A stretch of 64,000 bases of DNA from Nitrospira sp. (GCA_030123625.1 CP126121.1:2830179-2894178); one strand, 5' to 3'. Positions 51,471-61,754 are shown, counted from the first letter of the stretch. Notes: a model not told the origin generated them from the sequence alone. Translations and numbers: made by a program.

Positions 51471-52469
51471 TCACATCGTGAGGACTGCCGCGCCTTGAAA
51501 GCTTCCGGCTTTTAACTCTTGTAAGGCTTGGTTTGCCTCTTCAAGCGGAAAACGGACCGTATGCGGTTTAATAGGAATCGCTGCTGCTTCGCGCAAGAGG
51601 TCGATCCCGTCTTGTCGGGTATTGGCTGTCACACTACGGATGATTCGCTCTCCAAACACATCCCGATCGTAGTCCAGGGAAGGAATGGGAGACATGTGGA
51701 TACCGGCCAAGGCCACAGTGCCGCCTCGGTCGAGCGCTCTCAATGCCGGAGGGACGAGCTCACCGGCCGGCGCAAAGATAATCGACCCATGCAGTTTATT
51801 CGGCGGCATCTCCGTCGCCCCACCGACCCAAACTGCCCCCAGTTGCCTGGCCAATTCCTGATGCTCTCGTTTGAGCGAATTGACATAGACCTGACAACCC
51901 CAATGGCGCGCGATCTGGATCGCGATGTGGGCCGATGCGCCGAATCCGTACAGCCCGAGACGCTGGCCCGGTTTGATGCCGCTGAGCCGTAATGCTCGAT
52001 AGCCGATAATTCCGGCACAGAGCAGGGGAGCGGCTTCTTCGTCCGAAAAGATCGACGGGATAGGATAGGCGAATCGAGCGGGGACAACCGCATATTCTGC
52101 ATATCCTCCGTCGACCTGATAGCCGGTGAATGAAGCTTGTAGACAGAGGTTTTCTCGCCCGCTTGTACAGAATTCGCATCGTCCACATGTGCCCTGAAGC
52201 CAGGCAATCCCGACTCGATCTCCTTCCTTGATCTCTGAGACCTTAGAGCCGACTTGCACCACAGTACCCACTGCTTGATGGCCTGGGATCAACGGCAGCG
52301 CGACATCCGGAAGTTCCCCTTCCACCACATGGAGATCCGTGCGGCAGACGCCGCAGACGTGAATCTTGACGAGGACCTGGTTTTCCTTGGGGACAGGAGC
52401 CAGCCGATCTTGGAGTTGCAAGGGATCGGTGGAGATATCGCTCGTGTGATGAAGCACCATCGCTTTCAT
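51471..52469 (-). CDS. Zinc-dependent alcohol dehydrogenase
   Basis: 332 aa medium-chain dehydrogenase. Catalytic Cys42 (CGVCRTDLHVVEG) and His64 (IPGHQAVG, Gln in place of the usual Glu), structural zinc Cys set in GTCGRCEFCTSGRENLC, and NAD(P) motif LYGFGASAHIAIQIA. This matches zinc-binding alcohol dehydrogenases of the AdhP-like type. Substrate unknown. It is upstream of YceI on the minus strand. Confidence 0.93.
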   Translation of the reverse strand: MKAMVLHHTSDISTDPLQLQDRLAPVPKENQVLVKIHVCGVCRTDLHVVEGELPDVALPLIPGHQAVGTVVQVGSKVSEIKEGDRVGIAWLQGTCGRCEFCTSGRENLCLQASFTGYQVDGGYAEYAVVPARFAYPIPSIFSDEEAAPLLCAGIIGYRALRLSGIKPGQRLGLYGFGASAHIAIQIARHWGCQVYVNSLKREHQELARQLGAVWVGGATEMPPNKLHGSIIFAPAGELVPPALRALDRGGTVALAGIHMSPIPSLDYDRDVFGERIIRSVTANTRQDGIDLLREAAAIPIKPHTVRFPLEEANQALQELKAGSFQGAAVLTM

Positions 52470-52561
52470 GAAGGATAGTTTTCGAGAAGGCTGAGGTTAA
52501 GGTTGAGCGGAAGCACATTCCTCTTAACTTGGCCTAAACCTCAACCTCAATCTTAAAACAC

Positions 52562-53176
52562 TCACGTGTGTTTCTTCGCCTTGATGCACTCGATGTCCAG
52601 ATGGATCTGGACTTCATCTCCGACGACTAACCCGCCGGTGTCGAGCGCCTTGTTCCAAATCATGCCGAAGTCCTTGCGATTCAATGTTCCCTCGGCTGTG
52701 AATCCTGCTCTGGTATTGCCCCAGGGATCCTTGGTAATGCCATTCAACGTGCCGATCAGCGTGACCTCTTTGGTCACGCCGCGTAGGGTAAGATTACCGA
52801 CAACCTTATAGGTATCTCCCTCTTTCTGATAGTTTTTCATTTTATACATGATCGTCGGGAACTGTTTGACATCCAAGAAGTCGGCATTGCGTAGATGCGT
52901 GTCGCGTTTCTCTTGGTTCGTGTTGATCGATTCAGCATTGATCGTGGCTTCAATCGTCTTCAAGGTTTTTGCGTCCGCGTCCAGATCGACAAATCCACGA
53001 TAGTCCAGGAAACGCCCGGATGTTTTTGACACCACCATGTGAGTCACGCGAAATTCAATGGCTGAATGATCAGGGTCGATGTCCCAACGAGCCGTTTCCG
53101 CTGCGGAGCCCAGGGGAAAGGATCCCAACAGACCCGCTATGACGATTCCTTGCAGCCAATGTGAGTGAGTTTTCAT
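52562..53176 (-). CDS. YceI family periplasmic protein
   Basis: 204 aa with signal peptide ending GSAAE. The mature part has RWDIDPDHSAIEFRVTHMVV, SKTSGRF, INTNQEKRDTHLRNADFLDV and FPTIMYKMKN, the YceI lipocalin-like pattern. YceI proteins bind isoprenoid or amphiphilic lipids. Start at ATG 53176 just downstream of AGGTGAGG. Confidence 0.93.
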   Translation of the reverse strand: MKTHSHWLQGIVIAGLLGSFPLGSAAETARWDIDPDHSAIEFRVTHMVVSKTSGRFLDYRGFVDLDADAKTLKTIEATINAESINTNQEKRDTHLRNADFLDVKQFPTIMYKMKNYQKEGDTYKVVGNLTLRGVTKEVTLIGTLNGITKDPWGNTRAGFTAEGTLNRKDFGMIWNKALDTGGLVVGDEVQIHLDIECIKAKKHT

Positions 53177-53344
53177 GCCCTCACCTTTCGATTTTTTCCT
53201 GTCGCGCTGTGAGTACGGTTATCTATCTCTTGGGGCGATTCCGTGATGTATCCGGCATCCTACCCATCGCTCGGAATCCCGTGCAACTTGTTTCTTTCAC
53301 CGAAACACAAGTGTCGCTTGATCGACTTGGTATAGAATAGATCC

Positions 53345-54379
53345 ATGCAAGCACTCGTCAAAACTGCCGCAGGGCCTGGGTTAACCCTCACCGATTGGAC
53401 GGACCCGACACCGGGGCCACACGACGCGGTGGTGAAGGTAGCCGCAACCTCGCTATGTGGAACCGATGTCCATATCTATCGTTGGGACGAATGGGCGCAA
53501 CGGCGGATTCATCCGCCACGCATCATCGGTCATGAACTGTGCGGCCACGTCGTGGAGGTTGGTCGTGAGGTTTCTCTCGTCAAGGTCGGTGACTATGTCG
53601 CCGCAGAATCACACCTCACCTGTGGAGCGTGCTTTCAGTGCCGCACCGGGCAGGCGCATGTGTGTAAAAATTACAAAATTCTGGGAATCGATCGAGACGG
53701 CTCTTACGCTCAGTATGTCGCGCTGCCTGAGAATGTTTTGTGGCAGACGGCTCCGGAAATACCCCGCGAGTTAGCCTGTGTGCAGGAGCCGCTCGGTAAT
53801 GCTGTCGATGCCGCCCTCGCTGAAGATCTCACCGGCCATACCGTGTTGATCACGGGGTGCGGCCCCACGGGGTTATTTGCGGCTGCCGTCGCACGAACCG
53901 CCGGGGCCGCGACCATTATCGCGTCCGATGTCAGTGACTATCGGCTTGGTTTGGCGAAGCAGGTCGGCGCAGATCATGTCCTCAATGCGAAGACGGAGTC
54001 ACCGGAGAAAATGGCGGCGGCCATCCTCGAGATGACCGCCGGTGAAGGTGTCGATGCCGCACTGGAGATGTCGGGAGATCCCACGGCGTTGCATCAAGCC
54101 TTTCGCGCGGTGAAAAACGGCGGACGAGTCACCTTGTTCGGCATCCCGACCGGTTCTATTTGCTTTGATCTGCCGAATGAAGTTATTTTTAAGGGTATCC
54201 GTGTCTATGGGATCACCGGGCGACGCTTGTTTGGAACCTGGTACCGGCTGGCCGGCCTTTTCAAGGCGGGTCTCGATATTCGACCGGTCGTGACCCATTC
54301 CTTTCCGCTGGGCGAATTTGCCACCGGGTTTGAGTTGATCCGATCGGGCCAGTGCGGCAAAGTGGTGCTGTTTCCATAA
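53345..54379 (+). CDS. tdh: L-threonine 3-dehydrogenase
   Basis: 344 aa. Catalytic zinc site Cys38, His63, Glu64 (SLCGTDVHIYRWDEW; IGHELCGHVV) and structural zinc Cys93, 96, 99, 107; NAD-binding TGCGPTGLFAAAVARTAG. The WDEWAQRRI stretch is distinctive for Tdh. It oxidises threonine to 2-amino-3-ketobutyrate, which the next gene (100 bp downstream) cleaves. The pair form one pathway. Confidence 0.95.
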   Translation: MQALVKTAAGPGLTLTDWTDPTPGPHDAVVKVAATSLCGTDVHIYRWDEWAQRRIHPPRIIGHELCGHVVEVGREVSLVKVGDYVAAESHLTCGACFQCRTGQAHVCKNYKILGIDRDGSYAQYVALPENVLWQTAPEIPRELACVQEPLGNAVDAALAEDLTGHTVLITGCGPTGLFAAAVARTAGAATIIASDVSDYRLGLAKQVGADHVLNAKTESPEKMAAAILEMTAGEGVDAALEMSGDPTALHQAFRAVKNGGRVTLFGIPTGSICFDLPNEVIFKGIRVYGITGRRLFGTWYRLAGLFKAGLDIRPVVTHSFPLGEFATGFELIRSGQCGKVVLFP

Positions 54380-54478
54380 AGAAGCGCGCGATTGATGGGA
54401 AGGCGAGAAAAGCGGGACCGGTGAAGATTATGTTTCGTGCAAGTCTCGCCTGTCACGCACGTCTCGCGACCACGATTC

Positions 54479-55669
54479 ATGGCCTACGATTCCCTCAAAA
54501 AAGCTCTCGACACCCAACTCGCCGACATCCGCGCCAAAGGCCTCTACAAATCCGAGCGGCGTATTTTGGGGCCGCAAGGGTCGGACATCCTGGTCGCGCA
54601 AGGCTCGGTTCTGAACCTTTGTGCAAATAATTATCTCGGGCTTGCGAATCATCCGGCCATCGTGCGGGCGGCCAAAGAAGGGTTGGCAACACATGGCTAT
54701 GGCATGGCCTCCGTACGATTTATTTGCGGCACGCAGGATCTACATAAACAGCTGGAACAGGCAGTCAGCGAGTTTCTCGGCACCGAGGACACAATCTTGT
54801 ACAGTTCCTGCTTCGACGCCAATGGGGGACTCTTCGAAGTACTGTTGGATGAGGGCGATGCGGTCATCAGCGATGCCTTGAACCATGCCAGCCTGATCGA
54901 CGGCATCAGGCTTTGCAAGGCCAAACGATTCCGATACGCCCATTCCGACATGGCGGAGCTCGAAACCCGACTTCAAGAAGCCGATGCGTGCCGCCTGCGC
55001 CTGATTGTCACCGATGGGGTCTTCTCGATGGATGGGGATCCGGCCAAACTGGATCGGATCGTGGAGCTGGCGGAGCGGTACGATGCCGCGGTGGTGGTCG
55101 ATGACAGCCACGCGACCGGTGTTTTGGGTCCTCACGGCAGGGGGACGCCGGCTCATTTCGGAGTCGCTGACCGAATCGAGATGGTGACGAGCACGTTGGG
55201 CAAGACACTCGGTGGCGCGACCGGCGGATTTACATCGGGCAAGGCCGAGGTGATTGAGTTGCTGCGGCAACGATCGCGACCCTACCTGTTTTCAAACTCG
55301 CTTCCTCCGCCCATTGTAAGCGGTGCGTTGTGTGCGCTCGACCTGGTGAGGCAGGGCGATCCGCTTAGAGAAAATCTGCGGGTCAATGCCGCCTTCTTCC
55401 GGAAAGAGTTAACCGCCCTAGGCTTCCGACTCGTCCCCGGCGAGCATCCCATCATCCCCGTCATGCTTGGCGAAGCAGCCCTGGCGACCTCCATGGCGGA
55501 GGCATTATTGAAAGAAGGAATCTACGTCGTTGGATTCAGCTATCCGGTGGTGCCGCAAGGGCAGGCACGAATCAGGGCTCAAATGTCGGCGGCCCATACA
55601 ACGGCTCAGTTGCAACGAGCCGTGACGGCTTTCGCAAAGGTGGGCCGGGCTCTTGGAGTAATCCCATAG
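54479..55669 (+). CDS. kbl: Glycine C-acetyltransferase (2-amino-3-ketobutyrate CoA ligase)
   Basis: 396 aa, PLP enzyme of the alpha-oxoamine synthase family. PLP Lys in [14 protein letters not shown], substrate site [12 protein letters not shown] and [11 protein letters not shown]. It makes glycine and acetyl-CoA from the Tdh product. Start ATG 54479 follows an in-frame upstream extension that is not family-like. Gene order tdh-kbl is the classical threonine-breakdown pair. Confidence 0.96.
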   Translation: MAYDSLKKALDTQLADIRAKGLYKSERRILGPQGSDILVAQGSVLNLCANNYLGLANHPAIVRAAKEGLATHGYGMASVRFICGTQDLHKQLEQAVSEFLGTEDTILYSSCFDANGGLFEVLLDEGDAVISDALNHASLIDGIRLCKAKRFRYAHSDMAELETRLQEADACRLRLIVTDGVFSMDGDPAKLDRIVELAERYDAAVVVDDSHATGVLGPHGRGTPAHFGVADRIEMVTSTLGKTLGGATGGFTSGKAEVIELLRQRSRPYLFSNSLPPPIVSGALCALDLVRQGDPLRENLRVNAAFFRKELTALGFRLVPGEHPIIPVMLGEAALATSMAEALLKEGIYVVGFSYPVVPQGQARIRAQMSAAHTTAQLQRAVTAFAKVGRALGVIP

Positions 55670-55754
55670 CGAACCTCACAGACACCCCGCAGAATTGACA
55701 TTTCGCAGCCGGCTCAGTATTCTCTGGCACTTTATTATGTGAAGGAGTACGGGT

Positions 55755-56222
55755 ATGAAAGTCATTCTTCAAGAAACCCTGGAAGGGGTGGGACATCTCG
55801 GCGATCTCATCAATGTCGCCGATGGGTTTGCGCGGAACTATCTGTTGCCGCGTCGCAAGGCCGTCGAAGCCGATAGCCGAAGCATCAAGGCCTTTGAGCA
55901 TGCCAAACGAACGGCGGTCGAGAAGGCCAAGAAGGAAAAGTTGGAAATCGAATCCTACGCGAAGAAAGTGTCGGCGATCGCCCTGACGGTCGAAGCGCAG
56001 GTCGGGAAAGACGATAAGATGTTCGGTTCCGTCACCGCCAAAGACATCGCGGAAGGATTGGCGGCGCAAGGGGTCACGGTGGATCGGCGGAAGATCCAAC
56101 TGGCGCAACCGATCAAGGAACTCGGTACGGTGGCTGTGCCCATCAAGATGCCCAGGGATGTCGTGGCGACTGTGACCGTCCATGTGGTGAAGAAGCAAGA
56201 GCCTGAAGAGCCTTCCGCCTAG
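55755..56222 (+). CDS. rplI: Ribosomal protein bL9
   Basis: 155 aa. [37 protein letters not shown] are L9 signatures; the C-terminal domain is full length. Ribosome site GAAGGAG lies before ATG 55755. bL9 binds 23S rRNA and aids frame fidelity. glyA starts within 20 bp of its stop. Confidence 0.97.
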   Translation: MKVILQETLEGVGHLGDLINVADGFARNYLLPRRKAVEADSRSIKAFEHAKRTAVEKAKKEKLEIESYAKKVSAIALTVEAQVGKDDKMFGSVTAKDIAEGLAAQGVTVDRRKIQLAQPIKELGTVAVPIKMPRDVVATVTVHVVKKQEPEEPSA

Positions 56223-56241
56223 AATGTGGAGCATGGAGAAG

Positions 56242-57507
56242 ATGAGCAGCGACGCGATTGGTTCATGGGATGCACTGAAAACGGCCGATCCCGAGGTTTC
56301 TGCGGCGATTGAGGCGGAAGAAGTCCGTCAGCGTGAGAAGCTGCTTTTGATTGCCTCGGAAAATTTTGCCAGCCCCGCGGTTTTGGCAGCACAAGGTTCC
56401 TTGCTCACCAATAAGTATGCGGAAGGGTATCCCGGCAGACGATACTACGGGGGATGTCAGTATGCCGACGCTGTCGAAGATTTGGCGATTCAGCGGTGCA
56501 AAGAAATCTTTGGTGCCGAACATGTGAATGTGCAACCGCACTCGGGCTCCCAAGCCAACATGGCGGCCTATCTATCGGTCCTGAAGGCGGGGGATACCAT
56601 TCTCGGAATGGATCTTGCTCAGGGCGGTCACCTCACGCATGGGAGCAAAGTCAATTTCTCCGGCATTCTCTTCCGTGTCTTCTCCTATGGTGTGGATCGT
56701 GTGACTGAAACGATCGACTACGATGCCGTCCAGAAGGTCGCGGAGGAATGCCGTCCGCGGATGATCGTGGTCGGAGCCAGCGCCTATGCCCGCGTGCTGG
56801 ATTTTCCTCGTTTCCAACAGATCGCCAAATCGGTCGGAGCCTACCTGTTAGTGGATATCGCGCATATTGCCGGTCTCATCGCCGCGGGGCTTCATCCGAA
56901 TCCCGTTCCCTATGCCGACTTTGTCACGACGACGACTCATAAGACGCTCCGTGGTCCGCGTGGGGGTGTCACCATGTGTAAAGCCGAATACGCCAAGGCC
57001 GTCGATAAACTGGTATTTCCTGGACTACAGGGCGGACCGTTGATGCATGTGATCGCGGCCAAGGCGGTGGCCTTCAAAGAGGCTTTGTCACCGGGATTCA
57101 AGCGTTATCAGCAGCAAGTTCTGACCAACGCGAAGGCTCTGGCACAAGGGTTCGTCGATCGCGGCTATAAGATCGTCTCCGGCGGAACCGATACGCACCT
57201 GATGCTTCTGAACCTCACGAACAAGGGGATTACCGGGAAAGAGGCCGATGCCGCGCTGGACACCGCCGGCATTATCGTCAATAAGAACGCCGTCCCGTAC
57301 GATGAAAAGCCGCCGGCCGTGGCCAGCGGGATCCGCCTGGGGTCGCCCATCGTTTCCACGCGCGGGATGAAAGAACCGGAGATGAAGCAGATCGTCGAGT
57401 TAGTCGATCGTGTGCTCCAGCACAGACAAGAGCCGTCGGTGTTGGAAGAAGTCCGCGGCCAAGCAAAAGCGTTGTGCGCCCAGTTTCCCATCTTTCATCC
57501 CTACTAG
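56242..57507 (+). CDS. glyA: Serine hydroxymethyltransferase
   Basis: 421 aa. [35 protein letters not shown], and the PLP lysine in [14 protein letters not shown]. It interconverts glycine and serine with 5,10-methylene-THF. Three nested ATGs (56224, 56233, 56242) are possible; 56242 gives [13 protein letters not shown], with a GGAG site about 10 nt upstream. Together with tdh-kbl it channels threonine carbon into the folate pool. Confidence 0.96.
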   Translation: MSSDAIGSWDALKTADPEVSAAIEAEEVRQREKLLLIASENFASPAVLAAQGSLLTNKYAEGYPGRRYYGGCQYADAVEDLAIQRCKEIFGAEHVNVQPHSGSQANMAAYLSVLKAGDTILGMDLAQGGHLTHGSKVNFSGILFRVFSYGVDRVTETIDYDAVQKVAEECRPRMIVVGASAYARVLDFPRFQQIAKSVGAYLLVDIAHIAGLIAAGLHPNPVPYADFVTTTTHKTLRGPRGGVTMCKAEYAKAVDKLVFPGLQGGPLMHVIAAKAVAFKEALSPGFKRYQQQVLTNAKALAQGFVDRGYKIVSGGTDTHLMLLNLTNKGITGKEADAALDTAGIIVNKNAVPYDEKPPAVASGIRLGSPIVSTRGMKEPEMKQIVELVDRVLQHRQEPSVLEEVRGQAKALCAQFPIFHPY

Positions 57508-57539
57508 TCAGCCGATAGCGAGAGGGCAGGGTCCCGCCG

Positions 57540-58004
57540 GTGAAATGTCCCTTCTGCGATGAACTCGAGGACAAGGTCGTCGATTCTCGTATGGCCAAGG
57601 AAGGCGAGGTTATTCGTCGCCGCCGGGAGTGCCTTGGTTGCAAACGCCGCTATACCACCTACGAGCGGGTCGAGGAAATTCTTCCGGTTGTCGTAAAGAA
57701 GGACGGTCGCCGCGAATCGTTCGACCGCAATAAGATCCTCGTCGGCCTCAAAAAAGCCTGTGAAAAGCGACCGATCAGTATCGGTACGATCGAGGCCGTC
57801 ACCGACCGGATAGAAAAACGGATCCAGGAGATGGGCGAGACGGAGATTGAGAGTCGGATCGTTGGCGAAGAAGTCATGAAGGAGCTGCATCAGTTGGATC
57901 AGGTCGCCTATGTCCGGTTTGCATCCGTCTACCGTGAATTTAAGGACATCGACCAATTTATGGACGAGTTGAAGACGCTGACTCAGCAACGTCGTGAACG
58001 TTAA
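57540..58004 (+). CDS. nrdR: Transcriptional repressor NrdR
   Basis: 154 aa from GTG 57540. Zinc ribbon KCPFC ... CLGC, followed by an ATP-cone ([20 protein letters not shown]). NrdR senses dATP/ATP and represses ribonucleotide reductase promoters through NrdR boxes. It lies 32 bp after glyA. No nrd genes are in the window. Confidence 0.96.
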   Translation: MKCPFCDELEDKVVDSRMAKEGEVIRRRRECLGCKRRYTTYERVEEILPVVVKKDGRRESFDRNKILVGLKKACEKRPISIGTIEAVTDRIEKRIQEMGETEIESRIVGEEVMKELHQLDQVAYVRFASVYREFKDIDQFMDELKTLTQQRRER

Positions 58005-58110
58005 GATGCAACCTCCGGCCCCATCCTTTTCTTTGCCGGCTCATTAATCCCATCCGATTCGACGTTCGCCGTTGTCGTCCGACGAATTGTATGCATGAGG
58101 TGCAGAGCCG

Positions 58111-59217
58111 ATGAATAAGCCGCTTCCCCAGCAGCGTGCTCGGCGGAACCAGCCGACGTCCGGAGCGACGAGCGTCGCGATTATCGGGGCCGGTCGCGGG
58201 GGCACCGCGCTGATGGAGATTTTCGCGAATGATCCGTTGGTGCAGATCGTCGGTGTTGCCGAACGTGATCCGAAAGCGCCGGGTTTGGGATTGGCCAAAC
58301 AGCTCAACATCCCGATTACACGCGATTATCGACAACTGTTGGCGATGGAGCGTGTCGATCTGATCATCGATGTCTCTGGTGATGGGGAAGTCTGGCAGTT
58401 CCTCCAGGATTTTCATCGTATGGGTGTCACCATCATCGGCGGCGCCAGCGCCAAGTTCATGTGGGAACTGATCGAAGCCCGCATTCGCGCGACGGCGGAG
58501 ATTGAGAAGACGCTGAACAAGTATCAATCCCTCTATCGATTGTACGTCAAAGAGACCGGCGCCGCGGTGACGGAAGAGCGGACCAGAATCGCCTGCGAGA
58601 TCCACGACGGACTCGTGCAGAGCCTGGCGGGCGTGAACTTCAAGCTGGACCTCTGTCAGCAACTTATTCGGAAAAATCCACGCGCCAGTTTAACGACCCT
58701 CAAGGAGAGCAAGGCTCAACTGAAGCTGGCCATACAGGAAGCCCGCCAAGTGATCTTCAACCTGCGGCCCCTGCACTACGACAAGATGGAATTGATTCCC
58801 GCCCTCACCAATTATTTCAAGTCGTACCAGACCCAAACCCACATTGCCACGAAGTTTTCGGTCACGGGGGATGAACAGATTCTCTTCCCGCGAACAAAAA
58901 TCTTTCTGTTCCGAATCATTCAAGAAGCCTTGAGCAACGTTGAAAAGCATGCCAAAGCCGACCGAGTCTCGATCAAATTGGACATCGATATGGATCTGTT
59001 GCGCGTGACGATTTCCGATAATGGAATCGGCTTCGATCTGGAAGCCGTTCTGCGTGACCCGGAAAAGTGGGATCATTTCGGCATCAAGGGTATCCTGGAG
59101 CGAGCCCGCTTGGTGGGCGGCGAGGGGCACGTCCAATCCAAACCGGGGAAAGGCACGAAAATCATCGTTGAGGTGCCGTTGGGTCACAAGGAGGAGAGAG
59201 GGAATGGAGAAAATTAA
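58111..59217 (+). CDS. Sensor histidine kinase with N-terminal Rossmann NAD-binding domain
   Basis: 368 aa. Residues 22-120 form a Rossmann unit: VAIIGAGRGGTALMEIFAND (GxGxxG at 26-31), VGVAERDPKAPGLGLAKQLN and VDLIIDVSGDGEVWQFLQDF. A coiled linker (125-150) leads to a HisKA_3 domain (TRIACEIHDGLVQSLAGV, His165), then an HATPase (IIQEALSNVEKHA, DNGIGFD, GTKIIVEVP). No transmembrane segment: a soluble NarL-type kinase. The Rossmann domain suggests NAD(P)(H) or nucleotide sensing. The adjoining response regulator overlaps its 3' end by 14 bp. Confidence 0.92.
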   Translation: MNKPLPQQRARRNQPTSGATSVAIIGAGRGGTALMEIFANDPLVQIVGVAERDPKAPGLGLAKQLNIPITRDYRQLLAMERVDLIIDVSGDGEVWQFLQDFHRMGVTIIGGASAKFMWELIEARIRATAEIEKTLNKYQSLYRLYVKETGAAVTEERTRIACEIHDGLVQSLAGVNFKLDLCQQLIRKNPRASLTTLKESKAQLKLAIQEARQVIFNLRPLHYDKMELIPALTNYFKSYQTQTHIATKFSVTGDEQILFPRTKIFLFRIIQEALSNVEKHAKADRVSIKLDIDMDLLRVTISDNGIGFDLEAVLRDPEKWDHFGIKGILERARLVGGEGHVQSKPGKGTKIIVEVPLGHKEERGNGEN

Positions 59218-59875
59218 GGTTCTGATCGCCGACGACCATCGGGTGGTTCGGGAAGGCTTGGCCGCTATTCTCAAGACCAAGGAAGACATTCACGTCATCG
59301 GCGAAGCTCAAGACGGAACGGAAGCGGTGGAAAAAGCCCGGGCGCTGCTCCCCGATGTGATTCTCATGGATGTGAGCATGCCGAGGATGGGCGGCGTCGA
59401 GGCGACGAGACAAATCAAGCGCGAGTTTCCGCATATCGGGATCGTTGCGTTGACCATGTATGAAGAACAACAGTACATCTTCGATCTTGTCCGCGCGGGA
59501 GCGACAGGGTATCTCTTGAAAGATTCTGAATCGTCTCAGATCGTGGCGGCCATTCGTGCCATCTATCGGGGCGAATCGCTGATCCATCCGTCCGTTGCCA
59601 GTAAAATCTTGGCGGAATTCTCCTTGATGGCCCAAAAGAAAGGCAAGAAGCCGGCGTGGGCCGAGCATGATCTGACCGATCGAGAGATTACGGTCTTGCG
59701 GCTGGTTGCGGACGGGAAAACCAACAAAGAGATCGCCAACAACCTCGATTTGAGCGAAAAGACGGTGAAGAACCACGTCCGGAACATCTTCCACAAACTA
59801 CAAGTGTACGACCGCACGCAAGCGGCCATCCTCGCCATCCGCAAAGGCCTGATCGAGTTGGATCCGAAGCGGTAG
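59204..59875 (+). CDS. NarL/FixJ-family response regulator
   Basis: 223 aa. Receiver domain with phosphoacceptor in ILMDVSMPRMGG (Asp near residue 54), Lys in YLLKD, and LuxR HTH LTDREITVLRLVADGKTNKE, IANNLDLSEKTVKNHVRNIF. The start ATG 59204 lies within the kinase gene, giving a 14-bp overlap and coupled expression. Cognate regulator of the Rossmann-fused kinase; target genes unknown. Confidence 0.94.
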   Translation: MEKIKVLIADDHRVVREGLAAILKTKEDIHVIGEAQDGTEAVEKARALLPDVILMDVSMPRMGGVEATRQIKREFPHIGIVALTMYEEQQYIFDLVRAGATGYLLKDSESSQIVAAIRAIYRGESLIHPSVASKILAEFSLMAQKKGKKPAWAEHDLTDREITVLRLVADGKTNKEIANNLDLSEKTVKNHVRNIFHKLQVYDRTQAAILAIRKGLIELDPKR

Positions 59876-59908
59876 GAACGGCCGCCAGGCGAGGCACTTC
59901 GCATACCA

Positions 59909-60278
59909 CTAGAACGATCGGTTCACCGTGATGCGATAGATCTGCGGACTTCCATCCTGCGCGATCACGGTGATCGGCACATCGATGCTTGCGCCCTGCA
60001 AGGGGACAGTCACCTGACCTGTAGGGACCCCTGACGGTGCAATCACCGACCCCGACGCGGACATCACGGCATTCGGATCCTGCTTGGTCGCGGAGATCGT
60101 CATACTGGGTGTGAAGCCGTTGACGTTCACCGTATAGTTCAGTGTAGTCGGAGCAAAGGAAGGGGTCAGGCTGCCTACTGACACGGTCAACCTGGACAGC
60201 TTGTTGTTGGAGGAGGCAGCTCTGTGGATGGTGAGGCTGTAGGTCTTGCTGCTTCCATTCGGGGCGGTCATCGTGATC
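59909..60278. repeat. 370-bp segment duplicated at 61385-61754 (copy 1)
   Basis: Matches 61385-61754 with three differences in 370 bp, each in a silent codon position. It covers the last domain of the cadherin-like gene and its stop codon. Confidence 0.95.
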
Positions 60279-60931
60279 AACACGGAGGTGTCTGTTCCTG
60301 GCCCATTCAACGGGATGGTGTCTTGACCTGAGGCCGTGCCGGCCGGGACAGTCACTGAATGGAGGTGCATCACGGCATCCGGATCTGATTTCGTCGCGGC
60401 GACGGTGACGCTGGTGACGTCTGTAACCACGTCCACTGTGTAGGCCGAGGTGCTCGGAGTAAAGCCCGGAACCAAGGTGCCGGATGTTACAGTCAGTGCA
60501 GCTAAGTCGTTGTTGCCCGCTAACGCCGCTCTATTGACGGTGATGGTGTAGGTACTCTGGCTCCCGCTCTGCGACGTCAACAGGATGATGATGGCTTTGC
60601 TCGATGGCGGCGCTTCGAGTGTAACCTGAAGGCTCTGGGTCGCTGTTCCAGCGATCGTGACGCTTGACGTGCTGTCTTGAGGGGTGGCCGTTACCGTGAC
60701 AGTGCCGACTGCCGTTGGCACATTCGCTACATAATTGACGGTGTCGCTCGAAAAAGCCGGCTGAAGCGATCCGGGATTGATCGTCAAATCGGCGAGCCGA
60801 ACTTGCGGACCCTCCGAGATCGATGCGGAGTCACCGCAACCAGAGGAAATGATGCCCATTATGGCAAGAACGATAACGGCTATGCATTGTTCGGCAACGG
60901 TAAGCGTGCGACTCAGGGCGATATCCGTCAT
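59909..60931 (-). CDS. Cadherin-like beta-sandwich lipoprotein
   Basis: 340 aa. Hydrophobic leader ending IISSGCGDS, a lipobox-like site, then three cadherin-like beta-sandwich domains (PF12733-like), each having a LSxLTVxxGxLxPxF...YTVxV signature. The C-terminal 122 residues are identical to those of the next gene. Start ATG 60931 is preferred because it precedes the leader; the open frame continues to 61372. Probably a surface or periplasmic adhesion/scaffold protein. Confidence 0.82.
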   Translation of the reverse strand: MTDIALSRTLTVAEQCIAVIVLAIMGIISSGCGDSASISEGPQVRLADLTINPGSLQPAFSSDTVNYVANVPTAVGTVTVTATPQDSTSSVTIAGTATQSLQVTLEAPPSSKAIIILLTSQSGSQSTYTITVNRAALAGNNDLAALTVTSGTLVPGFTPSTSAYTVDVVTDVTSVTVAATKSDPDAVMHLHSVTVPAGTASGQDTIPLNGPGTDTSVLITMTAPNGSSKTYSLTIHRAASSNNKLSRLTVSVGSLTPSFAPTTLNYTVNVNGFTPSMTISATKQDPNAVMSASGSVIAPSGVPTGQVTVPLQGASIDVPITVIAQDGSPQIYRITVNRSF

Positions 60932-61384
60932 TTTCTTTGGTGCATGGAACGATCGTTTGTTCTGATGAACCCAAATGGTAGGTGCCAAGGCTACGAGAGG
61001 GTTCAAAATTGGATTATCATGGCTCGTGTAAAGTCGAGCAGCAATCCTCATATAGCTGATCGTACTGAGCGGGTCAACAGATGAAATGAACGGATATGAG
61101 TGCGTCAGCGCACGAGCCGCAATATCCTCGCCCGCATTATTCATGACGGTTCGTCGCGAATCGCGCAGTCGCATAGCGAGGTTCACGGCGCGAAGAATAA
61201 TGAGCGCCACGTTTGTGGACGCCGCCGAGTTGGTGAGGCGGCGGTGTCTTGCACGCGGAGTCCTGAGAGACCTCGGCGTACTTGAAACAGTACGTCGAGG
61301 TCGCGAGAGGCGAGCCTGTCCGCCGAAGGCTTGTCGCAGCAGCGAATCCGCGATTGCAGCAGAAATGTTCATGAATAATGCGGG
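60932..61384. other. Intergenic region with an inverted repeat
   Basis: Between the two cadherin-like genes. A 12-bp stem (61271-61282 with 61289-61300, one mismatch) with a 6-nt loop lies in a Gly/Arg-coding-like, GC-rich stretch. The longest frame, 61086-61388, looks like noise. The region may be a REP-like or recombination-prone element. Confidence 0.5.
61271..61300. repeat. Imperfect inverted repeat (12 bp)
   Basis: CCTCGGCGTACT and AGTACGTCGAGG, one mismatch, loop TGAAAC. It could be a REP-like unit or part of a mobile relic between two paralogous genes. Confidence 0.55.
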
Positions 61385-61754
61385 CTAGAATGATCGGTTC
61401 ACCGTGATGCGATAGATCTGCGGACTTCCATCCTGCGCGATCACGGTGATCGGCACATCGATGCTTGCGCCCTGCAAGGGGACAGTCACCTGACCTGTAG
61501 GGACCCCTGACGGTGCAATCACCGACCCCGACGCGGACATCACGGCATTCGGATCCTGCTTGGTCGCGGAGATCGTCATACTGGGTGTGAAGCCGTTGAC
61601 GTTCACCGTATAGTTCAGTGTAGTCGGAGCAAAGGAGGGGGTCAGGCTGCCTACTGACACGGTCAACCTGGACAGCTTGTTGTTGGAGGAGGCAGCTCTG
61701 TGGATGGTGAGGCTGTAGGTCTTGCTGCTCCCATTCGGGGCGGTCATCGTGATC
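61385..61754. repeat. 370-bp segment duplicated at 59909-60278 (copy 2)
   Basis: Second copy of the duplicated segment, with the stop codon included. Differences from copy 1 are silent. Confidence 0.95.

Noticed and set aside
61086-61388. 100-codon plus-strand frame between cadherin genes
   Set aside because: Arg-rich noise in a GC-rich repeat-like region, no ribosome site.
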